Positions 43,390 to 51,111 of a DNA stretch of 64,000 nt are shown here, piece by piece. Source of the stretch: Aquabacter sp. L1I39 (GTDB lineage Bacteria > Pseudomonadota > Alphaproteobacteria > Rhizobiales > Xanthobacteraceae); the NCBI RefSeq assembly GCF_017742835.1, contig NZ_CP072392.1, positions 769,388-833,387 on the forward strand, read 5' to 3'. Every line of letters begins with the position of its first letter. The first letter of the stretch is position 1. The translations under genes and the position numbers were made by a program. The notes below the pieces were generated by a model. It did no database searches. It saw only the letters and a program-made list of their open reading frames with translations, and was not told the origin of the DNA.

Positions 43390-44367
43390 ATGGACGCAAC
43401 CGCCTTCGACACGCTTGTGGCCAGCCTGCGCCAGAGCCGGGGCCTCGCCGCCAAGGCGGACATCGGCACGGTGACCGCCCGCCTCGACCTTGCGGCGAGC
43501 GCCGTGCCGGTGGGCGATGATTGCGCCGCCTTGCCGGACGGGGACGGCCATCTCCTGTTCGCCATCGAAGGCTTCCTGGAAGCCTTTGTCGCCCGCGATC
43601 CCTGGTTCGCCGGCTGGTGCGGGGTGATGGTGAACCTCTCCGACATCGCCGCCATGGGCGGACGCCCGCTCGCCGTGGTGGATGCGCTCTGGGCGCGGGA
43701 CGCCGACCATGGCGCGGCCATCCTGGACGGCATGAAAGCCGCAGCGAATGCCTATGGCGTGCCCATTGTGGGCGGACATTCCAATCTGAAGGCGGGCGGC
43801 GAACATCTGGCGGTGGCGGTGCTGGGGCGGGCCGATCACGGCCTGCTCACCAGCTTCGATGCCCGCCCCGGCGACGTGCTGGTGGCCGCCATCGACCATC
43901 GCGGCGCCTATCGGGAGCCCTTCGACAATTGGCAGGCAGCCCTGTCCGCGCCGCCGGAGCGGCTGCGCGGCGACCTTGCCTTGCTGCCGGAGATCGCCCG
44001 GCGCGGCCTTGCCCATGCGGCCAAGGACATCAGCCAGGCGGGGATCGTCGGCACCGCCATCATGCTGGCGGAATGCTCGCGCGTGGGCCTCGCCATCGAT
44101 CTGGCCGCCCTCCCCGTGCCTGCTGGCGTGCCCCTCCAACGTTGGCTCGCCTCCTTCCCGAGCTTCGGCTTTCTTCTTGCCGCCCCGCCCGCTTATGTGC
44201 CGGAGCTTCTGGCTCTCTTTGAAGGGCGCGCCCTCACCGCCGCCGCCATCGGCACGGTGACATCGGGCGCGGCCGTGGAGGTGCGTCACGGCCTGCACCG
44301 GGCCGTGGTGCGCGACCTCGCAGCCGAACGCCTCATGGGCCTCGCCCCCGCCGGGGAGGCCGCCTGA
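43390..44367 (+). CDS. AIR-synthase-like (PurM/ThiL/SelD superfamily) protein, Sll0787 type
   Basis: This 325-aa protein has the PurM-fold ATP-binding landmarks AVPVGDDCAALPDG, VMVNLSDIAAMGGRPLAVVD and PIVGGHSNLK. The C-terminal half contains KDISQAGIVGTAIML. Members phosphorylate or activate substrates using ATP; purine synthesis itself is unlikely, since this paralogue belongs to the nitrilase cluster. It starts 1 bp after the GNAT stop and ends overlapping the glycosyltransferase start by one base. Its partnership with the GNAT gene mirrors the fused mycobacterial form. Confidence 0.9.
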   Translation: MDATAFDTLVASLRQSRGLAAKADIGTVTARLDLAASAVPVGDDCAALPDGDGHLLFAIEGFLEAFVARDPWFAGWCGVMVNLSDIAAMGGRPLAVVDALWARDADHGAAILDGMKAAANAYGVPIVGGHSNLKAGGEHLAVAVLGRADHGLLTSFDARPGDVLVAAIDHRGAYREPFDNWQAALSAPPERLRGDLALLPEIARRGLAHAAKDISQAGIVGTAIMLAECSRVGLAIDLAALPVPAGVPLQRWLASFPSFGFLLAAPPAYVPELLALFEGRALTAAAIGTVTSGAAVEVRHGLHRAVVRDLAAERLMGLAPAGEAA

Positions 44368-45530
44368 TGGACCGGCCGCTGCGCATTGCCATCCTCACCC
44401 ATTCCACCAATCCGCGCGGCGGGGTGGTCCATGCCATGGCGCTCGCCGAGGCGCTGGCGGGGCTCGGCCATGCCCCCGTCCTGTTCGCGCCCGACGCTCA
44501 TGGCAGCGGCTTCTTCCGCGCACCCAAATGCCCCGCCGTTCCCTTCAAGGTGGCGCCCGCCGCGCCCGGCATGACGGCCATGGTGGAGCAGCGCATCGCC
44601 GATTATGTCAGCCATTTCGAGGCGGCGGGCACCGACGGCTTCGACCTCTTCCACGCCCATGACGGCATTTCCGGCAATGCACTTGCCACTTTGAAGGCGC
44701 GCGGCCGCATCCCCGCCTTCGTGCGCACGGTGCATCATGTGGATGCTTTCTCCGATCCCCGCCTGCTCGATCTCCAGGCTCGCTCCATCCGGGCGGCGGA
44801 TGGCTGGCTGGCGGTGAGCCGCATCTGGCAAGACCAGCTCGCCGACGGCTTCGGCATCGAGGCCGAGCTTTCCGGCAACGGGGTGGACGGCACGCGCTTC
44901 TCGCCCCGCATGGACGGCAGCGAGGCGGCGCTGCGGGCGCGCCTGGGGCTCGGCCCCGGGCCCATCTTCCTGAGCGTGGGTGGCATCGAGGCCCGCAAGA
45001 ACACGGTGCGCATGCTGGAGGCCTTCCTCCAGGTGCGCCAGATGCGGCGGGACGCGCAATTGGTGATCGCCGGCGGCGCCTCGCTGCTGGATCATGGCGC
45101 CTATCAGGGAGAATTCCGCCGGCTCATGGCGCGCACCGGAGCCGGAGGCGTGCACGTGACCGGGCCTCTGCCGGATGGCGATATGCCCGCCCTCTATCGC
45201 CTTGCTCACGCCCTGCTTTTTGCCTCGGTGAAGGAGGGCTTCGGCCTCGCCGTATTGGAGGCGCTCGCGAGCGGCGTGCCGGTCATCGTCTCGGCCATGG
45301 CCCCCTTCACCGAATATCTCGGCGCGCGCGATGCCCTGTGGTGCGATCCCGCCCGTCCCGCTTCCATCGCCGATGCCATGGCGCTCTCGCTCCAACCGGC
45401 GGAACATGCACGCCTTGCCGCGCTCGGGCCCGGCATCGCCGCGCGGCATGACTGGACATCCGTCGCCCGCGCCCATCTGCCCCTCTATGACCGCCTCGCA
45501 GCCCCGGCCCGGGAGACCCTCCATGCCTGA
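44367..45530 (+). CDS. MSMEG_0565-family glycosyltransferase (GT4-like)
   Basis: This 387-aa GT-B fold enzyme has the N-terminal segment RIAILTHSTNPRGGVVHAMAL. It also has FHAHDGISGNAL, the central VDGTRFSPR, and the donor-binding signature KEGFGLAVLEALASGVPVIV. It would transfer a sugar from a nucleotide donor; donor and acceptor are unknown. It is a constant member of Nit1C clusters, which suggests that the pathway makes or uses a glycosylated intermediate. It is cytoplasmic with no membrane helix. It overlaps the previous gene by 1 bp and the following one by 8 bp. Confidence 0.9.
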   Translation: MDRPLRIAILTHSTNPRGGVVHAMALAEALAGLGHAPVLFAPDAHGSGFFRAPKCPAVPFKVAPAAPGMTAMVEQRIADYVSHFEAAGTDGFDLFHAHDGISGNALATLKARGRIPAFVRTVHHVDAFSDPRLLDLQARSIRAADGWLAVSRIWQDQLADGFGIEAELSGNGVDGTRFSPRMDGSEAALRARLGLGPGPIFLSVGGIEARKNTVRMLEAFLQVRQMRRDAQLVIAGGASLLDHGAYQGEFRRLMARTGAGGVHVTGPLPDGDMPALYRLAHALLFASVKEGFGLAVLEALASGVPVIVSAMAPFTEYLGARDALWCDPARPASIADAMALSLQPAEHARLAALGPGIAARHDWTSVARAHLPLYDRLAAPARETLHA

Positions 45531-45831
45531 AATGCGCTTCCACATCGCCTGGCCGGACGGGCAGGAAGAGAGCTGCTACTCGCCCTCCTTGGTGATGCGC
45601 GAGCACTTAAGCGAGGGCACCGCTTATGCCCTGCCCGACTTCATGTCACGGGTGCGCACGGCGCTGACCATCGCCTCGGAGCGCGTCGCCGCCAAATACG
45701 GCCATCCCTGTTCCCTGGCGCTCGGTCAGCTGAAGCGGCTCGAAGCATCCGCCCTGCGCTTTGCCGACGATCCCGCGGCGAAGGTCACCTGCCTCGCTTT
45801 CCTCTATTCCCACCAGGACACGCCGTCATGA
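45523..45831 (+). CDS. MSMEG_0570-family nitrogen-starvation response protein
   Basis: This 102-aa small cytoplasmic protein has the family text MRFHIAWPDGQEESCYSPSL, SRVRTALTIASERVAAKYG and CSLALGQLKRLE. It has no known activity but is conserved in Nit1C clusters. ATG 45523 (MPEMRF) overlaps the glycosyltransferase end by 8 bp; ATG 45532 is an alternative start. The stop overlaps the flavoprotein start by 4 bp. Two cysteines (residues 18 and 63) are not in a recognised metal motif. Confidence 0.88.
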   Translation: MPEMRFHIAWPDGQEESCYSPSLVMREHLSEGTAYALPDFMSRVRTALTIASERVAAKYGHPCSLALGQLKRLEASALRFADDPAAKVTCLAFLYSHQDTPS

Positions 45832-47081
45832 TCCAGCTGAAATCCCATTACCCTGCCATCGTCATCGGCGGCGGCCAGGCGGGCCTGTCCGCCAGTCTTC
45901 ATCTCACCCGCGCCGGTATCGAGCATGTGGTGTTCGAGAAGAAGACCGTCATGCACAAATGGCGCGACGAGCGCTGGGATGCCTTCTGCCTCGTTACTCC
46001 CAACTGGCAATGCCGCCTGCCCGACCATCCCTATGATGGCGATGATCCCAACGGCTTCATGGTGAAGGACGAGATCCTCGCTTATCTCGACCGCTTCGCC
46101 GCCAAGGTGCAGGCACCGGTGCTGGAGCACACGCCGGTGACCGCGCTGGAGAAGGCGGACGGCATCTTCCACCTGGAGACGGCCGCCGGCCCGGTGAGCG
46201 CGGATGCAGTCATCCTGGCGGTGAGCCTTTATGGCGAACCGGATATTCCCCGCCTCGGCGAGCGGCTCCCCGACGGCATCGTCCAGCTCCACACGGCCTC
46301 CTACCGCAATCCCGGCGCGCTGCCGGAGGGCGCGGTGATGGTGGTCGGCTCGGGACAGTCGGGCGCGCAGATCGCGGAGGACCTGCATCTGGCCGGCCGC
46401 AAGGTGCATCTGGCCACCGGCAATGCCCCCCGCTGCGCCCGCTTCTATCGCGGCCGCGACGTGGTGGACTGGCTGTGGGACATCGGCCATTACGAGATCA
46501 CGGTGGCCGATGACGGCATGGGCCGCAAGAAGCACGACACCAACCATTATCTCACCGGCCGCGATGGCGGGCGCGACATCGACCTGCGCGCCTTCGCGCT
46601 GGAGGGCATGGCGCTCTATGGCCGGCTGACCGGCGTTTCCGGCGGGCGGATGCACTTTGCCCCCAACCTGAAGGACAATCTCGACGCCGCCGACAAGGTC
46701 TATAACGGCATCAACGCCCTCATCGACCGGCATATCGCTGACGCCGCCATCGCTGCCCCGCCGCCCTCCGTCTATGCCCCCGTGTGGGAGCCGGCGGGCG
46801 AGACCACCGAACTGGATCTGGCGGCGGCAGGCATCACCTCCGTGATCTGGGCCACGGGCTTTCGTCCCAACTGGTCCTTCGTGGGCCTGCCCATCTTCGA
46901 TGGCACCGGCTATCCCGTGCACAAGAGGGGCGTGACGGCGGTGGATGGGCTTTTTGTGCTCGGCCTGCCCTGGCTGTGGACCTGGGGCTCCGGCCGCTTC
47001 CTGGGGGTCGCGGCGGATGCGGCTTATGTGGTGAGCGCACTTCAGGCGCGCGCCGCGCCGCCGCTCGCCAGGGCCGGCTAG
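45828..47081 (+). CDS. MSMEG_0569-family flavin-dependent oxidoreductase
   Basis: This 417-aa protein resembles class B flavin monooxygenases. The FAD-binding GxGxxG near the N-terminus is VIGGGQAGLSASLHL, and the NADPH-binding site in the middle is VVGSGQSGAQIAEDLHL. A late ATGF motif is present (VIWATGFRPNWSF). The residues WRDERWDAFCLVTPNW, near 45-60, are typical of this family. It probably oxygenates or oxidises a nitrogen-containing intermediate of the Nit1C pathway. It is the last gene of the core cluster; its stop codon touches a dispersed repeat. Confidence 0.9.
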   Translation: MIQLKSHYPAIVIGGGQAGLSASLHLTRAGIEHVVFEKKTVMHKWRDERWDAFCLVTPNWQCRLPDHPYDGDDPNGFMVKDEILAYLDRFAAKVQAPVLEHTPVTALEKADGIFHLETAAGPVSADAVILAVSLYGEPDIPRLGERLPDGIVQLHTASYRNPGALPEGAVMVVGSGQSGAQIAEDLHLAGRKVHLATGNAPRCARFYRGRDVVDWLWDIGHYEITVADDGMGRKKHDTNHYLTGRDGGRDIDLRAFALEGMALYGRLTGVSGGRMHFAPNLKDNLDAADKVYNGINALIDRHIADAAIAAPPPSVYAPVWEPAGETTELDLAAAGITSVIWATGFRPNWSFVGLPIFDGTGYPVHKRGVTAVDGLFVLGLPWLWTWGSGRFLGVAADAAYVVSALQARAAPPLARAG

Positions 47082-47134
47082 AGCATTTCCGAGCGACGTG
47101 GGAACCGGTTCGCGTGAAGGAAATGCGTTAAACC
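47081..47134. repeat. Rhizobiales-type dispersed element
   Basis: GAGCATTTCCGAGCGACGTG, then GGAACCGGTTCGCGTGAAGG and AAATGCGTTAAA. The outer arms GCATTTCC and GGAAATGC are complementary, so the RNA can fold. I recognise this as a variant of a very common intergenic element in Rhizobiales genomes. It overlaps the last base of the flavoprotein stop. Confidence 0.75.
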
Positions 47135-47158
47135 AAAGAGTTAGAAGGCCCGCGCGCC

Positions 47159-47971
47159 ATGAGCCTCCTGCCTCCGCCTTCCCGCCTCGTGACCGATCCC
47201 GGGCTTGAAGGATCGGTGCATCTGGGCATGCCCCATCTCGTCCCCGGCGGCCTGTCGGAGACCTGGCTGCTGCGGCATCTGGGCGATGTGCATTGGCAGA
47301 TGCTGGCCCGCCAATTGGGCTGCGCGCCCTCGCGCATCACCGACCGCACCGGCACACGGGTCTATGCCGCCTTCCGGCATGTGACGCTCGAAGGGCTCCG
47401 CCTCGATGCGGCGCGGGAGGACGGTCGCCTGGAGGTGCGCTCCCATCTGTGGCGGCTCTCGCGCACCCAGGTGCTGAGCCGCCACGCCTTGATGCTGGAC
47501 GGCGCGGCGGCGGGCACCGCCATCCTCGTCTCCGCCTTCGTGCGGCGGGAGGCGGCGAGCAACCGCCGCATCTGCCGAGTTGAGGTGCCGGGCCTTGCCG
47601 ACCTGCCCGACTGGGACGGCGCTCGCCCGGCCCCGCTCGTCCTGCCGCAGGCGCCGGAGGCCGCGCGTCTCACCTTTACCCCCTGCCCGGCGGAGGACTT
47701 CAACGGCGCCGGCTTTCTCTATTTTTCCAGCTATGTGAGCCTCGCCGAGCGGGCGCTTTTCTCGCACGCCCCCGGCCTGGCGCGCGCCACCACCGCGCGC
47801 GGCCGGCGCATCGCCTATCAGGGGAACATCGACCCGGGCGACGCGGTTGACATCCTGACCCATCTCGCCGACGCGCAGGGCGGGACCCTCTGCACCACGC
47901 GGCTGGTGCGGGGCGGGGATGCGGCCGTCCTTGCCGAAATGGTGGCGCTGAGGACGCCCGCTGCGCCGTAA
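47159..47971 (+). CDS. Pnap_2097/LnmK-like protein
   Basis: This 270-aa protein looks like the Pnap_2097 family, relatives of LnmK, a bifunctional acyltransferase/decarboxylase with a double hot-dog fold. Segments such as LGMPHLVPGGLSETWLLRHL and DRTGTRVYAAFRHVTLEG are visible, as are FNGAGFLYFSSYVSLAERAL and ARGRRIAYQGNID. The latter resemble the LnmK catalytic-fold strands. It would act on an acyl thioester, perhaps one bound to a carrier protein, though none is encoded here. It lies 77 bp after the Nit1C flavoprotein on the same strand, so it may be an extra member of that pathway. Confidence 0.75.
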   Translation: MSLLPPPSRLVTDPGLEGSVHLGMPHLVPGGLSETWLLRHLGDVHWQMLARQLGCAPSRITDRTGTRVYAAFRHVTLEGLRLDAAREDGRLEVRSHLWRLSRTQVLSRHALMLDGAAAGTAILVSAFVRREAASNRRICRVEVPGLADLPDWDGARPAPLVLPQAPEAARLTFTPCPAEDFNGAGFLYFSSYVSLAERALFSHAPGLARATTARGRRIAYQGNIDPGDAVDILTHLADAQGGTLCTTRLVRGGDAAVLAEMVALRTPAAP

Positions 47972-47994
47972 TGTCCGGGCTGGCCCGTGCCGAT

Positions 47995-48047
47995 TGTATG
48001 GCTCATGCCGTTTACAGGCGGATAATGTATGGATAAATTACATACAT
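47995..48047. promoter_or_regulatory. TGTATGG direct repeats and inverted repeat, candidate operator of MocR2
   Basis: TGTATGG occurs at 47995-48001 and 48026-48032, 31 bp apart. The second copy is also the left arm of ATGTATG-N9-CATACAT (48025-48047). Direct repeats about three turns apart are the style of MocR-family sites, and the second MocR gene is in the transcription unit downstream. Confidence 0.45.
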
Positions 48048-48122
48048 AAGCGGCGCCAATGGTGCGAAGCCGGACATCGGCCCACCCTCCCCCAAGGGAG
48101 ATCGCGCCCCAAGGAGCGTTCC

Positions 48123-48512
48123 ATGTCCCAGCACCGCCACTGGCCGCCTCTCTCCCCCATGCAGGTGGGCCTGCGCGGCCGCTGCCCCCGCTGCGGCGAG
48201 GGCAAGCTGTTCAACGGCTTCCTGACCCTGCGCAAGTCCTGCGACGTGTGCGGCCTGGACTATTCCTTCGCCGATCCCGCGGACGGTCCGGCTTTCTTCG
48301 TCATCTGCTTTGCCTGCATTCCCTCGGTGGTGTTCGGCATCTGGATCGAGGTGGCCTATGCGGCGCCCTATTGGGTGCATCTGGTCACCACCTTGCCGGT
48401 GATGCTGCTCACCTGCATTCCGCCCTTACGGCCGCTGAAGGGATGGCTGGTGGCCAGCCAATATTATTACAAGGCCGAGGAAGGCCGCCGCGTGCTGCGG
48501 GAGGAAGGCTGA
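48123..48512 (+). CDS. DUF983-family membrane protein
   Basis: This 129-aa protein has two CxxC pairs near the N-terminus ([20 protein letters not shown]) that could bind zinc. Two membrane helices follow, [20 protein letters not shown] and [17 protein letters not shown]. This is the standard layout of DUF983 proteins, common in alphaproteobacteria and of unknown function. ATG 48123 is chosen because the family begins close to the first CxxC; the open frame upstream runs through the operator-like repeats and is not coding. It lies 62 bp ahead of the second MocR-type gene. Confidence 0.88.
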   Translation: MSQHRHWPPLSPMQVGLRGRCPRCGEGKLFNGFLTLRKSCDVCGLDYSFADPADGPAFFVICFACIPSVVFGIWIEVAYAAPYWVHLVTTLPVMLLTCIPPLRPLKGWLVASQYYYKAEEGRRVLREEG

Positions 48513-48574
48513 GCTTTCGCCCCTCACCCATACATGCTAGCTCAATGTCCGGATCGCGGCGGGGGAATAGAGGC

Positions 48575-49954
48575 ATGTGGCACCCCAGGCTTCTGGCGGG
48601 CGCGCGGCTGAAATATCTCGGCATCGTGGACGCGCTGGAGGCGGACATCCGCTCCGGCCGCGTGGCGCGCGGCGACCGCCTGCCGCCCCAGCGCGCCATC
48701 GCCGAGGCGCTGGACGTGGACCTCACCACCGTCACCCGCGCCTTCAACGAGGCGCGCCGCCGGGGGCTGGTGGATGCCCAGGCCGGGCGCGGCACTTTCG
48801 TGAGCGAGGCGCTTTCCGCGCCTGGCGAGGCACCCGCGCCGCGCCCGCTCATTGATCTGAGCATGAACATCCCGCCCCAACCGGACGAGGCGCAATTCGC
48901 CCGCCGCATTCCCGAGGCCATGGCGAGCCTGCTGGCCGGCCCGCGCGGGCTCCTGACCCTGCACTACCAGGACAGCACGGGCACGCCCGCCGATCGCGCG
49001 GCTGGCGCCCGCTGGCTCTCCGGCCGGCTGCCGGATGTGACGGCGGAGCGGCTGGTGGTGGCTGGCGGGGCGCAATGCGCGCTCTTTGCCGTCTGCGACG
49101 CCCTGCTGAAGCCCGGCGACGTGCTGCTGGCGGGCGAGGCCACCTATCCCGGCCTCAAGGCGGTGGCCGCACAACGGGGCCTGCGCCTCGTGCCGCTGGC
49201 CATGGATGAGGAGGGCATCCGCCCCGAGGCGGTGGAAGCGGCCTGCACGGCGGGCACGCCCCGCGCGCTCTATGTGATCCCCACCCTCGACAATCCCACC
49301 ACCGCCACCTTGCCCGCCGCCCGCCGTCAGGCGCTGGCGGACCTCGCCCGCCGCCACGATCTGGCGGTGATCGAGGATGATCCCTACGCCCCGCTCTGCC
49401 CGGCGCATATTCCGGCCCTGGCGGAGCTGGCGCCCGAGCGCAGCTGGCACATTGCCACCCTCTCCAAATGCGCCACGCCGGCCTTGCGCACGGCCTATGT
49501 GGTGGCGCCCGACGCGCACGCTGCGGAGCGGCTCGCGGGCGTCTTGCGCGCCACCAGCCTGATGGCCCCGCCCCTCATGACGGCGGTGGCGAGCCGCTGG
49601 ATCCTCGACGGCACGCTGGACTTGCTCACCCGCGCCATCCGCGCGGAGAACACGGCCCGCCAGGCGCTTGCGCGGGCGGCGCTGAAAGGCCACGCCTTCG
49701 CCGCCGACCCGCACGGCCATCATGTCTGGCTGCGCCTGCCGCCCCACTGGCGGGCCTTGGATTTCGCTGAACATGCGGACCGGGCGGGCGTGTCCATCGT
49801 CGCCGGCTCGGCCTTTGCCATCGGCACGCCGGGCCAAGAGGCGGTGCGCCTGTCGCTGGGCGTCGCGCCGGATCGCGGCGCGCTGGAGGACGGCCTGACC
49901 TTGCTTGCCGGCCTGCTGGCCCGCCCGGCGGCGCCGGTGCGGGTGGTGGTGTGA
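48575..49954 (+). CDS. MocR-type (GntR-aminotransferase fusion) regulator 2
   Basis: This 459-aa protein has the same architecture as MocR regulator 1. The winged helix is [20 protein letters not shown], then [20 protein letters not shown]. The aminotransferase-like domain has [23 protein letters not shown] and the PLP-lysine region [19 protein letters not shown]. Both share runs such as [12 protein letters not shown] versus TMNMPPEPDD, so they are clear paralogues flanking the nitrilase cluster. ATG 48575 (MWHPRLL) is used; ATG 48545 is an alternative adding 10 residues. Its target is unknown; candidates are DUF983, itself or the nitrilase cluster. Confidence 0.9.
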   Translation: MWHPRLLAGARLKYLGIVDALEADIRSGRVARGDRLPPQRAIAEALDVDLTTVTRAFNEARRRGLVDAQAGRGTFVSEALSAPGEAPAPRPLIDLSMNIPPQPDEAQFARRIPEAMASLLAGPRGLLTLHYQDSTGTPADRAAGARWLSGRLPDVTAERLVVAGGAQCALFAVCDALLKPGDVLLAGEATYPGLKAVAAQRGLRLVPLAMDEEGIRPEAVEAACTAGTPRALYVIPTLDNPTTATLPAARRQALADLARRHDLAVIEDDPYAPLCPAHIPALAELAPERSWHIATLSKCATPALRTAYVVAPDAHAAERLAGVLRATSLMAPPLMTAVASRWILDGTLDLLTRAIRAENTARQALARAALKGHAFAADPHGHHVWLRLPPHWRALDFAEHADRAGVSIVAGSAFAIGTPGQEAVRLSLGVAPDRGALEDGLTLLAGLLARPAAPVRVVV

Positions 49955-49961
49955 GAGCCCG

Positions 49962-50660
49962 CTAGGCGCCCCGCGAAGCGTCCGCATAAGGTGCGAGCAG
50001 GTCGCGCAGGATGCGGTCCTTGTCGCGGCCGGCGGTCTCGATGGCGCGGGTGAGCACGGCCTCCAGATGGTCGTGCATGAGATGCTCCAGCCGCTCCCGG
50101 TCGCCGGAGACGAGGCAGGCGACGAGATCGCGATGTTCCTGCACCGAGCAATCGGTCCAGCGCGGGCGGCCATAAAGGCCGAGGATGAGCGCGCTGCGGC
50201 CCACCAATTGGCGCATATAGCGGGCGAGCAAAGGCGAGCCGGTCATCTCGGCCAGCACCAGATGAAACTCGGCGGCATGGCGGATATATTCCGGCCGGCC
50301 TTCCCGGTGCGCCTTTTCCTCCGCCGCGATCTGGGCATCCAGGCGCTTCACCTGGGCGGGGGTGAGGTTTCCGCACAGGCGGCGAATGACCAATTGCTCC
50401 ACATCCTGCCGGACGCTGAAGAGATCGCGCGCCTCTTCCAGCGAGGGCTTGGCGACGGTGGCGCCGCGATTGGGGCGGATGTCCACCAGTTCTTCGCTGG
50501 CCAGGAGTTCCAGGGCGCGGCGCACCACCGTGCGGCTGGCGCCGAACTGCTCGCCAATGGCATCCTCGGGAAGCTTCATGCCCGGCTGGAGCACCTGCTC
50601 CAGGATGGCGAGGCGCAGGCCCGCATAGATCGCGTCGACTCGCTCGCCCCGCTGCTTCAT
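49962..50660 (-). CDS. GntR-family regulator with FCD domain
   Basis: This 232-aa protein has an N-terminal winged helix (AGLRLAILEQVLQPGMKLPE, then FGASRTVVRRALELLASEEL) followed by an FCD ligand/metal-binding domain. The domain's histidines and acidic residues are visible in AEFHLVLAEM, QEHRDLVACL and LMHDHLEAVL. FadR-type regulators usually repress catabolic or uptake genes until a carboxylate ligand binds. GGAG lies 7 nt before ATG 50660, which decides this start over ATG 50672 or a GTG at 50690. It is divergent from the ABC transporter operon, with two palindromic operators between. It is convergent with the MocR2 gene, 7 bp apart. Confidence 0.92.
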   Translation of the reverse strand: MKQRGERVDAIYAGLRLAILEQVLQPGMKLPEDAIGEQFGASRTVVRRALELLASEELVDIRPNRGATVAKPSLEEARDLFSVRQDVEQLVIRRLCGNLTPAQVKRLDAQIAAEEKAHREGRPEYIRHAAEFHLVLAEMTGSPLLARYMRQLVGRSALILGLYGRPRWTDCSVQEHRDLVACLVSGDRERLEHLMHDHLEAVLTRAIETAGRDKDRILRDLLAPYADASRGA

Positions 50661-50717
50661 CTGGATCTCCATTCCATCTTTGAATGGCACGAGAGCGTTT
50701 GCGGCTCAAGATGAGAG

Positions 50718-50735
50718 AAAATCGTATACGATCTT
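50718..50735. promoter_or_regulatory. GntR operator, proximal to gntR
   Basis: The 12-bp perfect palindrome ATCGTATACGAT (50721-50732) lies in the leader or promoter of the GntR gene, about 60 bp from its start. TCGTATACGA cores are typical for FadR/GntR-FCD proteins. Confidence 0.75.
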
Positions 50736-50771
50736 GATGCACTTTTTCGTGCACTCACCGATTCCCATCAT

Positions 50772-50870
50772 GCCCGGGCTTGTCCCGGGCATCCACGGCC
50801 CTCCGCTCGGCGAAACTTGTATTGGGTATGCCTCGCCCATCCCCGTGGATGGCCGGGACAAGCCCGGCCG
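50772..50870. repeat. Long imperfect inverted repeat between the two GntR operators
   Basis: GCCCGGGCTTGTCCCGGGCATCCACGG and, downstream, CCGTGGATGGCCGGGACAAGCCCGGC face each other about 45 bp apart. This resembles a common rhizobial dispersed hairpin element. Confidence 0.7.
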
Positions 50871-50929
50871 TGACAGTGCGAGGGAGGCGCGCACTAGGCG
50901 CCGCGTGCCGCATGACGGGGCCTCGCACT

Positions 50930-50947
50930 AAAATCGTATACGATTTT
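50930..50947. promoter_or_regulatory. GntR operator, transporter side
   Basis: AAAATCGTATACGATTTT is a perfect 18-bp palindrome sharing the 12-bp core with the site at 50721. The two cores are 212 bp apart, so repression by DNA looping is possible. Confidence 0.8.
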
Positions 50948-51059
50948 GACTATCCTTCGTGCACAAAATGCCCAATCCTTGGGCGATTGGCCGCTCCGGG
51001 CCGAACCCATCCGCCCATCCCTCCGGCACAGGCGCGGCGAGTCCAGTGCTGGCGCCCCC

Positions 51060-51075
51060 TGGCACGATGCTTGCG
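51060..51075 (+). promoter_or_regulatory. Sigma-54 (-24/-12) promoter of the ABC transporter operon
   Basis: TGGCACGATGCTTGCG matches TGGCAC-N5-TTGC with correct spacing; only the final W position deviates. It lies 37 bp upstream of ATG 51112. It suggests nitrogen-limitation control by an NtrC-type activator in addition to GntR control. Confidence 0.8.
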
Positions 51076-51111
51076 GAAGGGGATGCGACGTCCGGGAGAG
51101 GAGTGATCCCC

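Larger units (their letters stand above)
50661..51111. promoter_or_regulatory. Divergent regulatory region gntR / ABC transporter operon
   Basis: The 451 bp contain two ATCGTATACGAT operators, a long inverted repeat between them, and a sigma-54 promoter at 51060. The Shine-Dalgarno region GGGAGAGGAG lies upstream of ATG 51112. No gene is seen. Confidence 0.7.

Noticed and set aside
48059..48574. In-frame extension of MocR2 through the DUF983 gene
   Set aside because: The DUF983 frame has two CxxC motifs and two membrane helices and is clearly the real product there. The extended MocR2 frame is Pro/Arg-rich with no similarity.
50959..51111. Longer N-terminus of the binding protein from ATG 50959
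   Set aside because: It would place the sigma-54 promoter inside the gene and put the twin-arginine-like signal 70 residues from the N-terminus.
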